DNA from: Anaerococcus urinomassiliensis
GTDB lineage: Bacteria > Bacillota > Clostridia > Tissierellales > Peptoniphilaceae
NCBI RefSeq assembly: GCF_900128425.1
Contig: NZ_LT635782.1
Coordinates: 1,673,777 to 1,737,776, forward strand
DNA: 64,000 nucleotides
Direction of reading: 5' to 3'
Part shown: one piece after another, positions 27,558-35,841 of the stretch
How positions within the stretch are numbered: position 1 is the first letter of the stretch
How the letters are laid out: every line of letters starts with the position of its first letter
The notes under the pieces: model-generated
The model's input: only the letters and a program-made list of their open reading frames with translations
What the model was told of the DNA's origin: nothing
The model's database searches: none
Position numbers and translations under genes: made by a program

Positions 27558-28481
27558 TTATTCAAATTTCAAGTTTCCAGCATAAATTTCTTTTGCCAAA
27601 ATCACAGATCCGTCTACTGGACTTGTGTATGGTTTTACTATACTTACATTGGATTTAATCTTTGTCTTTATCTCTTCGTAGAGTGGATCGCCTATGTTTG
27701 TGACTCCTCCAGAAAATGATACGTCAACCACTCCATCAAAGTTTAGATTCTTTGTTATGGCGTCTATGACCATAGCAATTTCATCTGTTACTTGGTCTAG
27801 GATATCGAGGGCGTATGGATCATTTTCATTTAATGCTTGGTGGAGGATGCGAGCAAGTGCTGCTATCTCATCACGTCTCATATTGTCTGTGATATCAAAT
27901 ATTTCAAAGTCATCTTCCATGGATAGTTTTTCTTTTACCATGTCGTAGATTTTAGTTTTTTCTATTCTGCCATCGCTCATTTTTGTAAACAAGTTTAGTA
28001 ATTTTAGGCCAATCCAATATCCGCTTGCTTCATCTCCTAGGAATGGTCCCCAGCCAGAGCATCTCATTGAGTTGCCTTCTTGGTCACGACCATATCCTAT
28101 TGCTCCTGTACCTATTACTATGTTTATGCCAGGCTTAGCATCAAGTGATCCTGCCCAACCATTGACGCAATCATTTTCTACTGTGAACTTGTCGTTGCCA
28201 AGGACTCTTCTGATTCCCTCGTGGATGTACTCTTCTGTGTCTGGGTATTGGCCATAGCCTGGAGCTGCCACAAAGGTATAGTCAATCTCTGATGGATTGA
28301 TGCCTGCTTGCTTACAAACGTCACCTATACCAAGTTCTATTATGTCAAAATATTCTTGTTTGCTTACTTGTTTTGGGTGGATGGTTATTTGTTTGTCTTC
28401 GAACTTTTCTCCATTTACATCTAGTAAAAAGGCTGTTTTTGTTCCACCACCATCTATACCTAAAAATATTCCTTCAGTCAT
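27558..28481 (-). CDS. BadF/BadG-family sugar kinase (N-acetylhexosamine kinase-like)
   Basis: A 307-residue ASKHA-fold kinase. GIDGGGTKTAF at residues 8-18 is the phosphate 1 loop; NDCVNGWAGS carries the candidate catalytic aspartate; GTGAIGYG, GWGPFLGDEASG and FSGGVTNIG complete the ATP and sugar sites. Bacterial and mammalian relatives phosphorylate N-acetylglucosamine at C6. Here it follows the GH29 gene and the Mgl importer, which deliver unphosphorylated sugars. It is therefore the likely source of GalNAc 6-phosphate, and perhaps galactose 6-phosphate, for the downstream enzymes. That substrate is inferred. Confidence 0.85.
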   Translation of the reverse strand: MTEGIFLGIDGGGTKTAFLLDVNGEKFEDKQITIHPKQVSKQEYFDIIELGIGDVCKQAGINPSEIDYTFVAAPGYGQYPDTEEYIHEGIRRVLGNDKFTVENDCVNGWAGSLDAKPGINIVIGTGAIGYGRDQEGNSMRCSGWGPFLGDEASGYWIGLKLLNLFTKMSDGRIEKTKIYDMVKEKLSMEDDFEIFDITDNMRRDEIAALARILHQALNENDPYALDILDQVTDEIAMVIDAITKNLNFDGVVDVSFSGGVTNIGDPLYEEIKTKIKSNVSIVKPYTSPVDGSVILAKEIYAGNLKFE

Positions 28482-28497
28482 AATTTTCCTTTCTATA

Positions 28498-29820
28498 TCA
28501 ATTATTATTTTTTAAGACTATCTTAATTACTGTGTCTGTATCATCAGGCAATTGGCATGTGCTGGAGCCTGGATATATTTGGGCAAAGGTCAGTTTGTCA
28601 TATGCTTTTATTACCCAAGAATCTGAAACAGTCACTTCAGACCCATCGTAAAGGTAGGTCATATAATCTATTTCATCCTTATCTAGGCCAATTAGTGGCA
28701 AAGGTCCAATTGGCGCCTCAAAGATATGGGCATAGATCACATTATCTTTTTTGGTGTAATAGCCCCAGTCAGGTTTTGGCAAGTCTTTTGCCCTGCCACA
28801 GCCGTAAATCGATTCAGAGTTCTTGTCAAACCACCTGCCAAAGTCTTCCAAAGTTTCTAAGCTTTGTCTAGGCATATAGCCTCTTGCAGTTGGTCCAACA
28901 TTTACAAGCATATTGCCATTTTTGCTGACACATTCTACAAGTTTTCTGATTAGTAGTTTGGATGATTTAAATTCTTTGTCATTGGCATTGTAGCCCCAAT
29001 TGTTGTTCATAGTTAGGCAAAGTTCCCAAGGAACGTCCTCGCCATTGACGTTTTTGATGCCCTCATAAGGAAGTATTTGCTCAGGGCTTACAAAATCTCC
29101 AGAATATGGACTAGGATTTTTTGTCACTATAGAGCCAAAACCTTCACCAGAAGTTTCTAGCCTATTATCCATTATCACGTCTGGCTGATATTTTCTAACC
29201 ATTTCCACAATTTCCTTAGCACCCCACTTGTCTCCGTACATATCTTCGTAGGAGAAGTCAAACCAGAGTATATCTAGCTTGCCATAGTTTGTGACTATCT
29301 CTTTGATTTGATTATGGAGAAATTTCTTATAGTTGTCCCAATCAATTTTCTCATCCTTGAATCTTTCGTCCTTGTAGTGGGGACTGTGGATGTCATTATA
29401 TTTGGGAAAGTCCTTGTGGCTCCAGTCAATCAAGGAAAAGTATAGGCCGACCCCAAGACCTTCAGCTCTTACTGCCTCTACATATTCTTTTACTAGATCT
29501 CTACAAGCTTTTGTATTTGTAGCCTTGTAGTCTGTGTACCTGCTGTCAAAAAGACAAAATCCATCGTGGTGTTTGGCTGTAAGAACCATATATTTCATAC
29601 CAGCCTTTTTGGCAGCCTTGGCCCAAGCCTTCGGATCATAGTCTATTGGATCAAATTGGTCCATATATTTTAGGTAATCATCTAATTCTATTTTTTCAAA
29701 ACTTCTAACCCATTCTCCCCTGGCTGGGATGGCATAGATCCCCCAATGAATAAACATACCAAAACGGGCATCTCTAAACCATTGAGTTCTCTTGTTTATT
29801 TGTTCAAGTGAATTGGTCAT
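28498..29820 (-). CDS. GH29 alpha-L-fucosidase
   Basis: A 440-residue family 29 glycosidase. The N-terminal RFGMFIHWGIYAIPARGEW, the TAKHHDGFCLFDS block and the nucleophile motif LDILWFDFSYED (aspartate 188) are all typical. MLVNVGPTARG follows, and a beta-sandwich tail ends the protein. It has no signal peptide and so acts inside the cell on imported sugars. AAAGGAGG lies just before its ATG. It sits between the Mgl permease and the sugar kinase, implying uptake of a small fucosylated galactoside. No fucose-degrading genes are in the window, so the released fucose may be used elsewhere or exported. Confidence 0.93.
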   Translation of the reverse strand: MTNSLEQINKRTQWFRDARFGMFIHWGIYAIPARGEWVRSFEKIELDDYLKYMDQFDPIDYDPKAWAKAAKKAGMKYMVLTAKHHDGFCLFDSRYTDYKATNTKACRDLVKEYVEAVRAEGLGVGLYFSLIDWSHKDFPKYNDIHSPHYKDERFKDEKIDWDNYKKFLHNQIKEIVTNYGKLDILWFDFSYEDMYGDKWGAKEIVEMVRKYQPDVIMDNRLETSGEGFGSIVTKNPSPYSGDFVSPEQILPYEGIKNVNGEDVPWELCLTMNNNWGYNANDKEFKSSKLLIRKLVECVSKNGNMLVNVGPTARGYMPRQSLETLEDFGRWFDKNSESIYGCGRAKDLPKPDWGYYTKKDNVIYAHIFEAPIGPLPLIGLDKDEIDYMTYLYDGSEVTVSDSWVIKAYDKLTFAQIYPGSSTCQLPDDTDTVIKIVLKNNN

Positions 29821-29855
29821 ATCTCCTCCTTTTAAGAATTTACCCTTATTTCCAA

Positions 29856-29880
29856 GAAAAAAGGCAGCCTGTGCACTGCC
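29856..29880 (-). terminator. Terminator after mglC
   Basis: GGCAG (29863-29867) pairs with CTGCC (29876-29880); on the minus strand the stem is followed by TTTTTTCTT. It is short and may allow readthrough into the fucosidase gene. Confidence 0.65.
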
Positions 29881-29891
29881 ATTTTCTACTT

Positions 29892-30923
29892 TTATTTTTT
29901 CTTGATTCTCTTTCTTGTATCAAGTGCTACTGTTAGTATAATCAAAATTCCTTTGATGATGATTTGTACATAGGAGTTTAGGCCGATGTATAGCAAACCG
30001 TAGTTTATAACCTGAAGGATTATAGAGCCTAAGACTATACCAGGTATTGTTCCTATACCCCCGGAGAATGATACTCCACCTATTAGGCAGGCTTCGATGG
30101 CATCTAGGTCATAGCCCTCACCTGTAGTTGTTGTAACAGATCCTAGTCTAGGACCTTCCAAGAATCCTGATAAGCCATACATAATACCAGATATTATGAA
30201 GACTATCATGATTGTTTTTGTAACGTTGATACCAGAAACTTCTGCAGCTTCTGGGTTGCCACCTACAGCAAACATATTTTTACCTAAGACTGTCTTGTTC
30301 CAAATAAACCACATGATGATAGATGCTATTGCAGCATAGATTATCAAATATGGGAACATGAGGTCAGTTCCTGGAATCTTAAATCCACCTCTTACAAGGT
30401 TGGCATATTTTTCGTCAAAACCACCAATTGGTTGTGGTCCATAAGGGTTGGCTGCTATAAATAATTGCAAAATACCAAAGATTGCAAGTTGGACACCAAG
30501 GGATGCTATAAAGGCGTGTAGTTTAAGATAAGCTACACCAAAACCGTTTAGGGCACCACATATAGCGCCGATAACTATAGCTGCAAGCAAGCCAAAGATT
30601 ATATTAGCCCCTTGGATATTTGGGAAAAACTTTTGTGGGAAGTCAGATGATTGTAGCAAGGCTCCTGCAATAGCTGCTGTGAAACCTACTATTCTACCAG
30701 CTGAAAGGTCAGTTCCCGCAAGGATTAATAGACCACCAGTACCAAGGGCTATAAATAACCTTGTAGCTGTCTGTGATAAGATATTTATTATATTTCTTGG
30801 ATTTGTTATAAAGGTTGGGTCTACTATGATTATTCCAATAATCAAGGCCAGGATTATGATAATCAAGGCGTTGTTTAAAATAAATTCTTTAAAATCAAAT
30901 TTTTTCTTTTCTGTAGTTTCCAT
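29892..30923 (-). CDS. mglC: Galactose/methyl-galactoside ABC transporter permease
   Basis: A 343-residue RbsC/MglC-type permease with about eight to ten membrane segments. GTGGLLILAGTDLSAGRIVGFTAAI is the family block near the N-terminus; AVGGNPEAAEVSGI is the cytoplasmic loop that contacts the ATPase; GVSFSGGIGTIPG is near the C-terminus. Its start is eight bases after the mglA stop. It forms the membrane channel for sugars delivered by MglB. Confidence 0.93.
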   Translation of the reverse strand: METTEKKKFDFKEFILNNALIIIILALIIGIIIVDPTFITNPRNIINILSQTATRLFIALGTGGLLILAGTDLSAGRIVGFTAAIAGALLQSSDFPQKFFPNIQGANIIFGLLAAIVIGAICGALNGFGVAYLKLHAFIASLGVQLAIFGILQLFIAANPYGPQPIGGFDEKYANLVRGGFKIPGTDLMFPYLIIYAAIASIIMWFIWNKTVLGKNMFAVGGNPEAAEVSGINVTKTIMIVFIISGIMYGLSGFLEGPRLGSVTTTTGEGYDLDAIEACLIGGVSFSGGIGTIPGIVLGSIILQVINYGLLYIGLNSYVQIIIKGILIILTVALDTRKRIKKK

Positions 30924-30931
30924 TTTACCAC

Positions 30932-32428
30932 CTATACATACATGGCTTGTAGGGCCATGATCTTCTCTTGATTCAAGTCTTTGTTGTTTTCTTCAATTCC
31001 TGCAACTTTTCCATTGCTCATTACCATGATTCTATTACAAATCATCTGCAATTCTGCCATCTCTGATGATATGAAGATTACTGATTTGCCAGTTGTTGCA
31101 AGATCTTGGATTAGCTTATAAATCTCATACTTTGCGCCGACATCTATACCACGTGTTGGCTCATCTAGTAAGAGTATATCAGGATCTGTCAAAAGCCAGC
31201 GACCAATGATTACTTTTTGTTGGTTACCACCAGATAAGTTCATGATTTTGGTATGTTGACTTGGAGTTTTTACACTCATTGAGTCTATAACTTTGGTAGT
31301 ACTGTCCTTTAAGGCTTTTTCATTTACAAAGCCTTTTTTGGCATATTCGCGCAAGTTTGCAATAGTTGAGTTAAATCTTATGCTGGCATATGGGAAGATT
31401 CCTGTAGCCCTACGCTCTTCTGTAACTAGGGCAAAACCATTTTTGATAGCTTCTTCAGGATTTCTATTTTCTACCTTCTTGCCAGAAACATAGATTTCTC
31501 CAGATTCTTTTTGTCTAAGACCAAAAATAGTCTCAACAAGTTCAGTACGCCTAGATCCAACAAGGCCAGCTATACCCAAGACTTCACCTTTTTTTAGGTC
31601 AAATGATACATCAGTTACAGTTGGTTTGTATTTACCAGTAAGGTTTTTAACTTCTAATAAGACTTCATCTCTCTCGTATGATTCTGGGTTTAGGTCCTTG
31701 GCATCAAGCTTTCTTCCTACCATTAGCCTTATTATCTCGTCTTTGGTCAAATCACTCGCCTTATTTTCCGCTATGAATTGGCCATCACGCATGACTGTAA
31801 CATAATCTGAAATCGCAAGGATTTCTTCCATCTTGTGGGATATGTAAATAATCCCTACACCCTCTGATCTCAATCTGTTAATAATTTCAAATAATTTTTC
31901 AACTTCAGATTCTGTCAGAGAACTTGTAGGCTCATCCAATACTAAAATCTTGGCATCGTAGGAAACAGCCTTGGCTATTTCTATCAATTGCCTTTCTGCA
32001 ACTGAGTATTTGCCTATGATTTTCTTAGGATCAAAATCTAGGCCAAGCTTATCAAATAGTGCCTTGGTCTCATCGTTCATCTTTTTGCTATCAATAATAC
32101 CACGCTTGTTTGGAAATCTTCCTAGCATAATATTTTCTGCTACAGAACGCATAGATACTTGGTTTAGCTCCTGGTGAACCATAGCAACACCAGAGTCTAG
32201 AGCATCTTTTGGGCCCTTGTAAGAAACTTTTTTTCCATCTATGTAAATATCCCCACTATCTGGAGTATAGATTCCAAACAAACATTTCATAAGGGTAGAT
32301 TTGCCAGCTCCATTTTCGCCCATAAGGGCATGAACTGTGCCTTTCTGTAAGGTCAGTTGTGCATTATCTAAGGCCTTTACCCCGGGAAATGTTTTGTTTA
32401 TTGATTTCATTTCTAATAAATTGGTCAT
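30932..32428 (-). CDS. mglA: Galactose/methyl-galactoside ABC transporter ATPase
   Basis: A 498-residue protein with two fused ABC domains. The N-terminal half has Walker A GENGAGKST, signature VAERQLIEIAKA and Walker B ILVLDEPTSSL. The C-terminal half has a degenerate Walker A (GLVGSRRTE) with signature LSGGNQQKV and LLLDEPTRGIDVGA, the pattern normal for monosaccharide ABC systems. The ATG at 32428 is preferred, with AGAGG five bases upstream, over a GTG six bases earlier. It energises uptake through MglC. Confidence 0.94.
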   Translation of the reverse strand: MTNLLEMKSINKTFPGVKALDNAQLTLQKGTVHALMGENGAGKSTLMKCLFGIYTPDSGDIYIDGKKVSYKGPKDALDSGVAMVHQELNQVSMRSVAENIMLGRFPNKRGIIDSKKMNDETKALFDKLGLDFDPKKIIGKYSVAERQLIEIAKAVSYDAKILVLDEPTSSLTESEVEKLFEIINRLRSEGVGIIYISHKMEEILAISDYVTVMRDGQFIAENKASDLTKDEIIRLMVGRKLDAKDLNPESYERDEVLLEVKNLTGKYKPTVTDVSFDLKKGEVLGIAGLVGSRRTELVETIFGLRQKESGEIYVSGKKVENRNPEEAIKNGFALVTEERRATGIFPYASIRFNSTIANLREYAKKGFVNEKALKDSTTKVIDSMSVKTPSQHTKIMNLSGGNQQKVIIGRWLLTDPDILLLDEPTRGIDVGAKYEIYKLIQDLATTGKSVIFISSEMAELQMICNRIMVMSNGKVAGIEENNKDLNQEKIMALQAMYV

Positions 32429-32446
32429 AAACACCTCTATACAATA

Positions 32447-32480
32447 TAAGGGGCTGGCGCTAATAAGCCACCGCCCCTTA
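32447..32480 (-). other. Intercistronic stem-loop between mglB and mglA
   Basis: TAAGGGGC (32447-32454) pairs with GCCCCTTA (32473-32480), eight base pairs with three or more GGC/GCC pairs inside. No T run follows on the minus strand. In binding-protein transporters, hairpins here usually protect the upstream mglB mRNA and lower expression of the later genes; that role is inferred. Confidence 0.65.
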
Positions 32481-32491
32481 ATACCAGTTAA

Positions 32492-33628
32492 CTATTTAGT
32501 ATATTTTTGATATTTAATTCTGAAAGATTTGCCATCTTCACCTAGATCGTATCCTTCAGTATCTTTGAAGTTTCCACCATTAAATTTATTTTTAATAGTA
32601 TCTACTAGAGCTTTTGCCATACCTTCAGCGTCTTGTTTAACAGTACCTGTCATTGTTCCTTTATCGATTTCTGCTACTGCTGGGTCTGTTGCATCAACAC
32701 CTACTACTACGACGTTATCATCAGAAGAACCTGTGTTCATACCTACAGCTTGTAGAGCTGATATAGCACCTATAGCCATTCCATCGTTATTTGCTATAAC
32801 TGCATCTATGTCGTCTTTGCTTGTTTGTAGCCATGTATCCATAGCTGTTTTTGCTTGGTTTGTATCCCATTTTGCATCCTGGAAAGCAACTTCGTTTACT
32901 TCAACGCCGTTTTCTTCAAGAGTTTTTACAGAGAATTCTGTACGAGCTTTAGCTTCTGGGTTATCAAGACCACCATTTAACATAACATAATCAAGTTTGC
33001 CATTGCCATTTCTGTCCATGTCGCCAGCATTCCACAATTCTGTAAGTATTTCACCTTGCATAACACCTGCTTCTGGAGCATTTGTTCCTACAAAGAAGAA
33101 ATTGTCTAGGTCTTCATCTGTTAGAGACTCTGTCATATCTCTGTTAAAGAAGATTGTTGGTATACCTGCTGCTTTGATAGTTTCCATAGCTGTTGGTGCA
33201 GCAGAAATGTCTACTATGTTTAGCAAAATACCATCAACGCCTTGAGCTACTACGTTGTTGATTTGGTCAGTTTGTGTACCTTGGTTGTTTTGACCATCTT
33301 GGAAAACAAATTCTATAGAATCGTCAGCTTCATCAAGTTTTTCTAATTGTTGACGAACTGATGCGATGTATGTATCAGAACCATTGTAGAGTAAAACTGC
33401 GATTTTCTTAGTTTCGCCGTTTGTAGTTTCTTCTTTATTTTCTTCTTCTGCTGGCGATTCAGCTTCTTTTGAATCTTCTTTAGATTCTTCTGCTTTTTCT
33501 TCTGCTGGAGCTTCTGTAGCTGCCTTGTTATCTTCTGCTGGTGCTTGGTTTGAATTACCACCACAAGCAGTTAGACCTAATGATAAAGCCATAACTAAGG
33601 CAAAGTTTGCAAATTTTTTAATATTCAT
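32492..33628 (-). CDS. mglB: Galactose-binding lipoprotein of the Mgl ABC transporter
   Basis: A 378-residue secreted lipoprotein. The signal peptide ends with the lipobox LTAC and cysteine 22 is the lipid anchor. A long acidic Ala/Glu/Lys linker (about 28-75) connects to a periplasmic-binding domain of the MglB type. The EF-hand-like calcium loop MDRNGNGKLDYV, absent from ribose-binding proteins, supports galactose or glucose as ligand. QDAKWDTNQAKTAMD and NNDGMAIGAISAL line the sugar site. AGGAGG lies just upstream of the ATG. It is the first gene of the mgl operon. Confidence 0.93.
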   Translation of the reverse strand: MNIKKFANFALVMALSLGLTACGGNSNQAPAEDNKAATEAPAEEKAEESKEDSKEAESPAEEENKEETTNGETKKIAVLLYNGSDTYIASVRQQLEKLDEADDSIEFVFQDGQNNQGTQTDQINNVVAQGVDGILLNIVDISAAPTAMETIKAAGIPTIFFNRDMTESLTDEDLDNFFFVGTNAPEAGVMQGEILTELWNAGDMDRNGNGKLDYVMLNGGLDNPEAKARTEFSVKTLEENGVEVNEVAFQDAKWDTNQAKTAMDTWLQTSKDDIDAVIANNDGMAIGAISALQAVGMNTGSSDDNVVVVGVDATDPAVAEIDKGTMTGTVKQDAEGMAKALVDTIKNKFNGGNFKDTEGYDLGEDGKSFRIKYQKYTK

Positions 33629-33817
33629 AAAACCCTCCTGTTGAATATTAATATAAGCACTAAAATATAGGATAGTACTTTATTTGAAGCATAAATAATG
33701 AAAACATTTGCTTCTTTAGTACATATGATATAACTTTATTAAATTATTGTCAATATAAAGATGATAAGCTTTAGCTAAAATGGTTTAATGTATGTATGTA
33801 AAACTTTGGAGGTAATC

Positions 33818-34297
33818 ATGAAAATAATACTAGCCGTTGACCAAAATTGGGGAATCGGCAAAGATAACGAAATGCTTTTTCATCTAAAAAAAGACCTAAA
33901 GCATTTTAAGGACCTCACTATTGGAAATATTGTAGTAATGGGTAGAAGTACTTATGTGTCTATAGGAAAAGCTTTGGAAGGTAGAGAAAATCTGGTTTTG
34001 ACTAGAAATAGCAATTACAAATTGGAGGACGCCTTGGTTTTTCATAATATCGATGAAATCTTAGCTTACGTGAAGGAAAAGAAAGAAGAAGTATTTGTGA
34101 TAGGTGGTTCTCAGATAGTCGACCTGTTTTTGCCTTATTGTGATGAGGCTATCATAACTAAAATATTAGAACATAGACCGGCGGATACCTACCTTCACAA
34201 TTTTGATTGTGATGATAATTTTGAAATCAAAAACGAATCCGAAATTTTTGAAGAAAATAAAATCAAATTCAAATATGTAATATATAGGAGGAAATAA
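33818..34297 (+). CDS. folA: Dihydrofolate reductase
   Basis: A 159-residue DHFR of normal length. It reduces dihydrofolate to tetrahydrofolate with NADPH. AVDQNWGIGKDNEMLFHL is the N-terminal substrate loop, NIVVMGRSTYVSIG binds cofactor, and EEVFVIGGSQIVDLFL is the second nucleotide motif. The start ATG 33818 has GGAGG six bases upstream; an ATG at 33788 is 30 bases earlier without one. The stop codon overlaps the start of the next gene by one base. It is the first of three genes on the plus strand. Confidence 0.95.
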   Translation: MKIILAVDQNWGIGKDNEMLFHLKKDLKHFKDLTIGNIVVMGRSTYVSIGKALEGRENLVLTRNSNYKLEDALVFHNIDEILAYVKEKKEEVFVIGGSQIVDLFLPYCDEAIITKILEHRPADTYLHNFDCDDNFEIKNESEIFEENKIKFKYVIYRRK

Positions 34298-34782
34298 TGG
34301 ACTTATATAAACTAGCAATGGATAAGATTAATGATCTTGGCATTGAATATGAGTTGGTAGAACATCCACCAGCACTGACAACAGAACAAGCAGATGAATT
34401 CATCGAGGGAATCGAGGGTGTTCGTACCAAGACCATGTTTTTGACCGATAGGAAGAAAAGAGAATTTTATTTGGTCATCATGGATGATGTAAAACGCATG
34501 GATATGGACTTGTTCAAAGAAATAGTAGGCAAAAAAGTAAAGATGGCATCAGAAAACTCTTTGATGGAAAAGATGGGACTGCCAGCAGGAGTTGTATCTC
34601 CATTCGGGCTTATAAACAACGAAGACCACGACATAACAGTTTACTTTGATAAGGAAATTATGGATGAAGAAAGAATGAGCTTTCATCCAAATACCAACGA
34701 AAAGACAATATTCATAAGCACTAAAGACTTATTAAGATACCTAGATGATATAGGGTATGAATATCATATAGAAGAATTATAA
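34297..34782 (+). CDS. Prolyl-tRNA deacylase-like (YbaK/ProX) protein
   Basis: A 161-residue YbaK/ProX-domain protein. Such proteins hydrolyse misacylated tRNA, for example alanyl-tRNAPro. The conserved N-terminal YELVEHPPALTTEQADEF, VRTKTMFLTDRKKREFYLVIMDD, the deacylase lysine region and the SFHPNTNEKTIFIST block are visible. It overlaps the folA stop by one base and is followed by a glutaredoxin-like gene ten bases later. Substrate specificity within the family is not determined. Confidence 0.88.
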   Translation: MDLYKLAMDKINDLGIEYELVEHPPALTTEQADEFIEGIEGVRTKTMFLTDRKKREFYLVIMDDVKRMDMDLFKEIVGKKVKMASENSLMEKMGLPAGVVSPFGLINNEDHDITVYFDKEIMDEERMSFHPNTNEKTIFISTKDLLRYLDDIGYEYHIEEL

Positions 34783-34792
34783 AGGAGAATAC

Positions 34793-35062
34793 ATGGAAAA
34801 AGTTAAAACAACAGAAATATTTGTAAGTGACAAATGTCCATTTTGCGCACCACTAATCGAAGATTATGAGAATAATCCAGAAAAATACGAGGGACAAGAA
34901 CTAATAAACATCAATGAATCTATGGCAAACCTAAAAAGATTTTTAAAATACCGTGACGATTTGAAAGGTTATGAACAAGCTAAAGCAGAAGGCAAAGTAG
35001 GAGTTCCATCAAAGGTGCTTGACGGTGTCGAGGTAGTATTTATCAAACAAGAAGATATATAA
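34793..35062 (+). CDS. Small glutaredoxin-like protein
   Basis: An 89-residue thioredoxin-fold protein with a CPFC redox motif near the N-terminus (SDKCPFCAPLI) and a cis-proline region GVPSKVLDG. Length and motif match the glutaredoxin-like group found in Firmicutes. It ends the three-gene folA unit. Its partner proteins are unknown. A weak hairpin with a T run follows it. Confidence 0.8.
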   Translation: MEKVKTTEIFVSDKCPFCAPLIEDYENNPEKYEGQELININESMANLKRFLKYRDDLKGYEQAKAEGKVGVPSKVLDGVEVVFIKQEDI

Positions 35063-35069
35063 ATATTAA

Positions 35070-35091
35070 GAGGGCCGAGGTTCTCTTTTTT
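35070..35091 (+). terminator. Probable terminator after the glutaredoxin-like gene
   Basis: AAGAGGGCC...TTCTCTT is a weak stem followed by TTTTTTTGTTG, seven bases past the stop. Confidence 0.5.
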
Positions 35092-35103
35092 TGTTGTAAT
35101 TAC

Positions 35104-35146
35104 CCTTTCGAGATCCTTCGGCCTGCGGCCTCAAGGATGACAAGGG
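35104..35146. repeat. Hairpin-forming repeat, short type
   Basis: CCCTTTCGAGATCCTTCGGCC and GGCCTCAAGGATGACAAGGG form an imperfect hairpin around TGC. Its AGATCC...GGATGACA ends resemble the inner parts of the two 90-bp repeats downstream. No gene is found from 35063 to 35654; this stretch holds only these three repeats. Confidence 0.6.
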
Positions 35147-35274
35147 ATTCAGTGCTTTACAAGTACAGGACAGCCCTTCTGCATTTCTAAAAAATCTCCT
35201 AAGTAATTTGTTTTTTGAAGAACCTTCATGCTGTATGCATATTGTAAATAAGGATAATTACGTCCCACGCCACG

Positions 35275-35363
35275 CTGTCATTCTGAGCTTTAGCGAAGAA
35301 TCTCGTGAGGAATAGGCCTATGGGATCCTTCTTTCGCTTACGCTCAATCAGGATGACAGGCGG
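35275..35363. repeat. 90-bp hairpin repeat, copy 1
   Basis: Starts CTGTCATTCTGAGCTTTAGC and ends CTCAATCAGGATGACAGGCGG, so the ends are near-inverted copies of each other. It is almost identical to 35495-35585, with a few differences and a two-base length change in the middle. Confidence 0.85.
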
Positions 35364-35494
35364 AGAAATGGGGATTCTTTTTTCTCTATTGGTAAATCAA
35401 AATTATAAGACAGGGATCGGGAATTATTCGGGTAGTAAACTTAGCTTAGTATAAGTGGAATAGAAATCCTTACACCGTTTCGGTTATTAGAACC

Positions 35495-35585
35495 CTGTCA
35501 TTCTGAGCTTTAGCGAAGAATCTCGTGAGAGACGTATGCCTATGGGATCCTTCTTTCGCTTGCGCTCAATCAGGATGACAGGCGG
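35495..35585. repeat. 90-bp hairpin repeat, copy 2
   Basis: Second copy of the 35275 repeat in the same orientation. Shared segments include GCGAAGAATCTCGTGAG, CCTATGGGATCCTTCTTTCGC and CAGGATGACAGGCGG. The copies are separated by about 130 bases of unrelated AT-rich sequence with no gene. Confidence 0.85.
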
Positions 35586-35630
35586 TAAATTGCGGACTAT
35601 TCGTGTATTTCGTCAATTATATTTTTATAC

Positions 35631-35665
35631 AAAAAAACTGAAACCAGTACGGTCTCAGTTTTTTT
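35631..35665. terminator. Bidirectional terminator hairpin beside the small membrane protein
   Basis: AACTGAAACC (35636-35645) pairs with GGTCTCAGTT (35651-35660) and is flanked by A and T runs on both sides. The stop codon of the leftward gene lies inside the stem. Confidence 0.75.
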
Positions 35666-35840
35666 CTTTTATATTCTTGTATTTTACATAAGCATTTGCC
35701 GTCATAAGTATTGATACTATCAGTATAAACCACCAGTAAGACCTTCCCTTGCTGTATTGGAGGTAGGTTAGCAAATACAACAAAAAAGCTGTAAATGCGC
35801 TTGTTAGAAACTCCAAATTTTCTAGGTTTTTCTTGTTCAT
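35655..35840 (-). CDS. Small membrane protein of unknown function
   Basis: A 61-residue protein with two hydrophobic segments (FTAFLLYLLTYL and WWFILIVSILMT) between charged ends, both ends lysine-rich. It begins one base after the sufU stop and ends in a terminator, so it is probably the last gene of the suf operon. No family was recognised and no iron-sulfur motif is present. Its link with SUF may be positional only. Confidence 0.5.
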   Translation of the reverse strand: MNKKNLENLEFLTSAFTAFLLYLLTYLQYSKGRSYWWFILIVSILMTANAYVKYKNIKEKN

Positions 35841-35841
35841 C

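Noticed and set aside
33343..33564. Reading frame for a lysine/glutamine-rich 73-residue protein
   Set aside because: It is an alternative frame of the acidic repetitive linker of MglB; no ribosome-binding site.
33698..33713. CcpA (cre) site before mglB: ATGAAAACATTTGCTT
   Set aside because: It lacks the central CG of the consensus; too weak without a scan for better sites.
35104..35585. CRISPR-like array
   Set aside because: Repeats are 90 bp, few, hairpin-ended and unevenly spaced, with no cas genes nearby.
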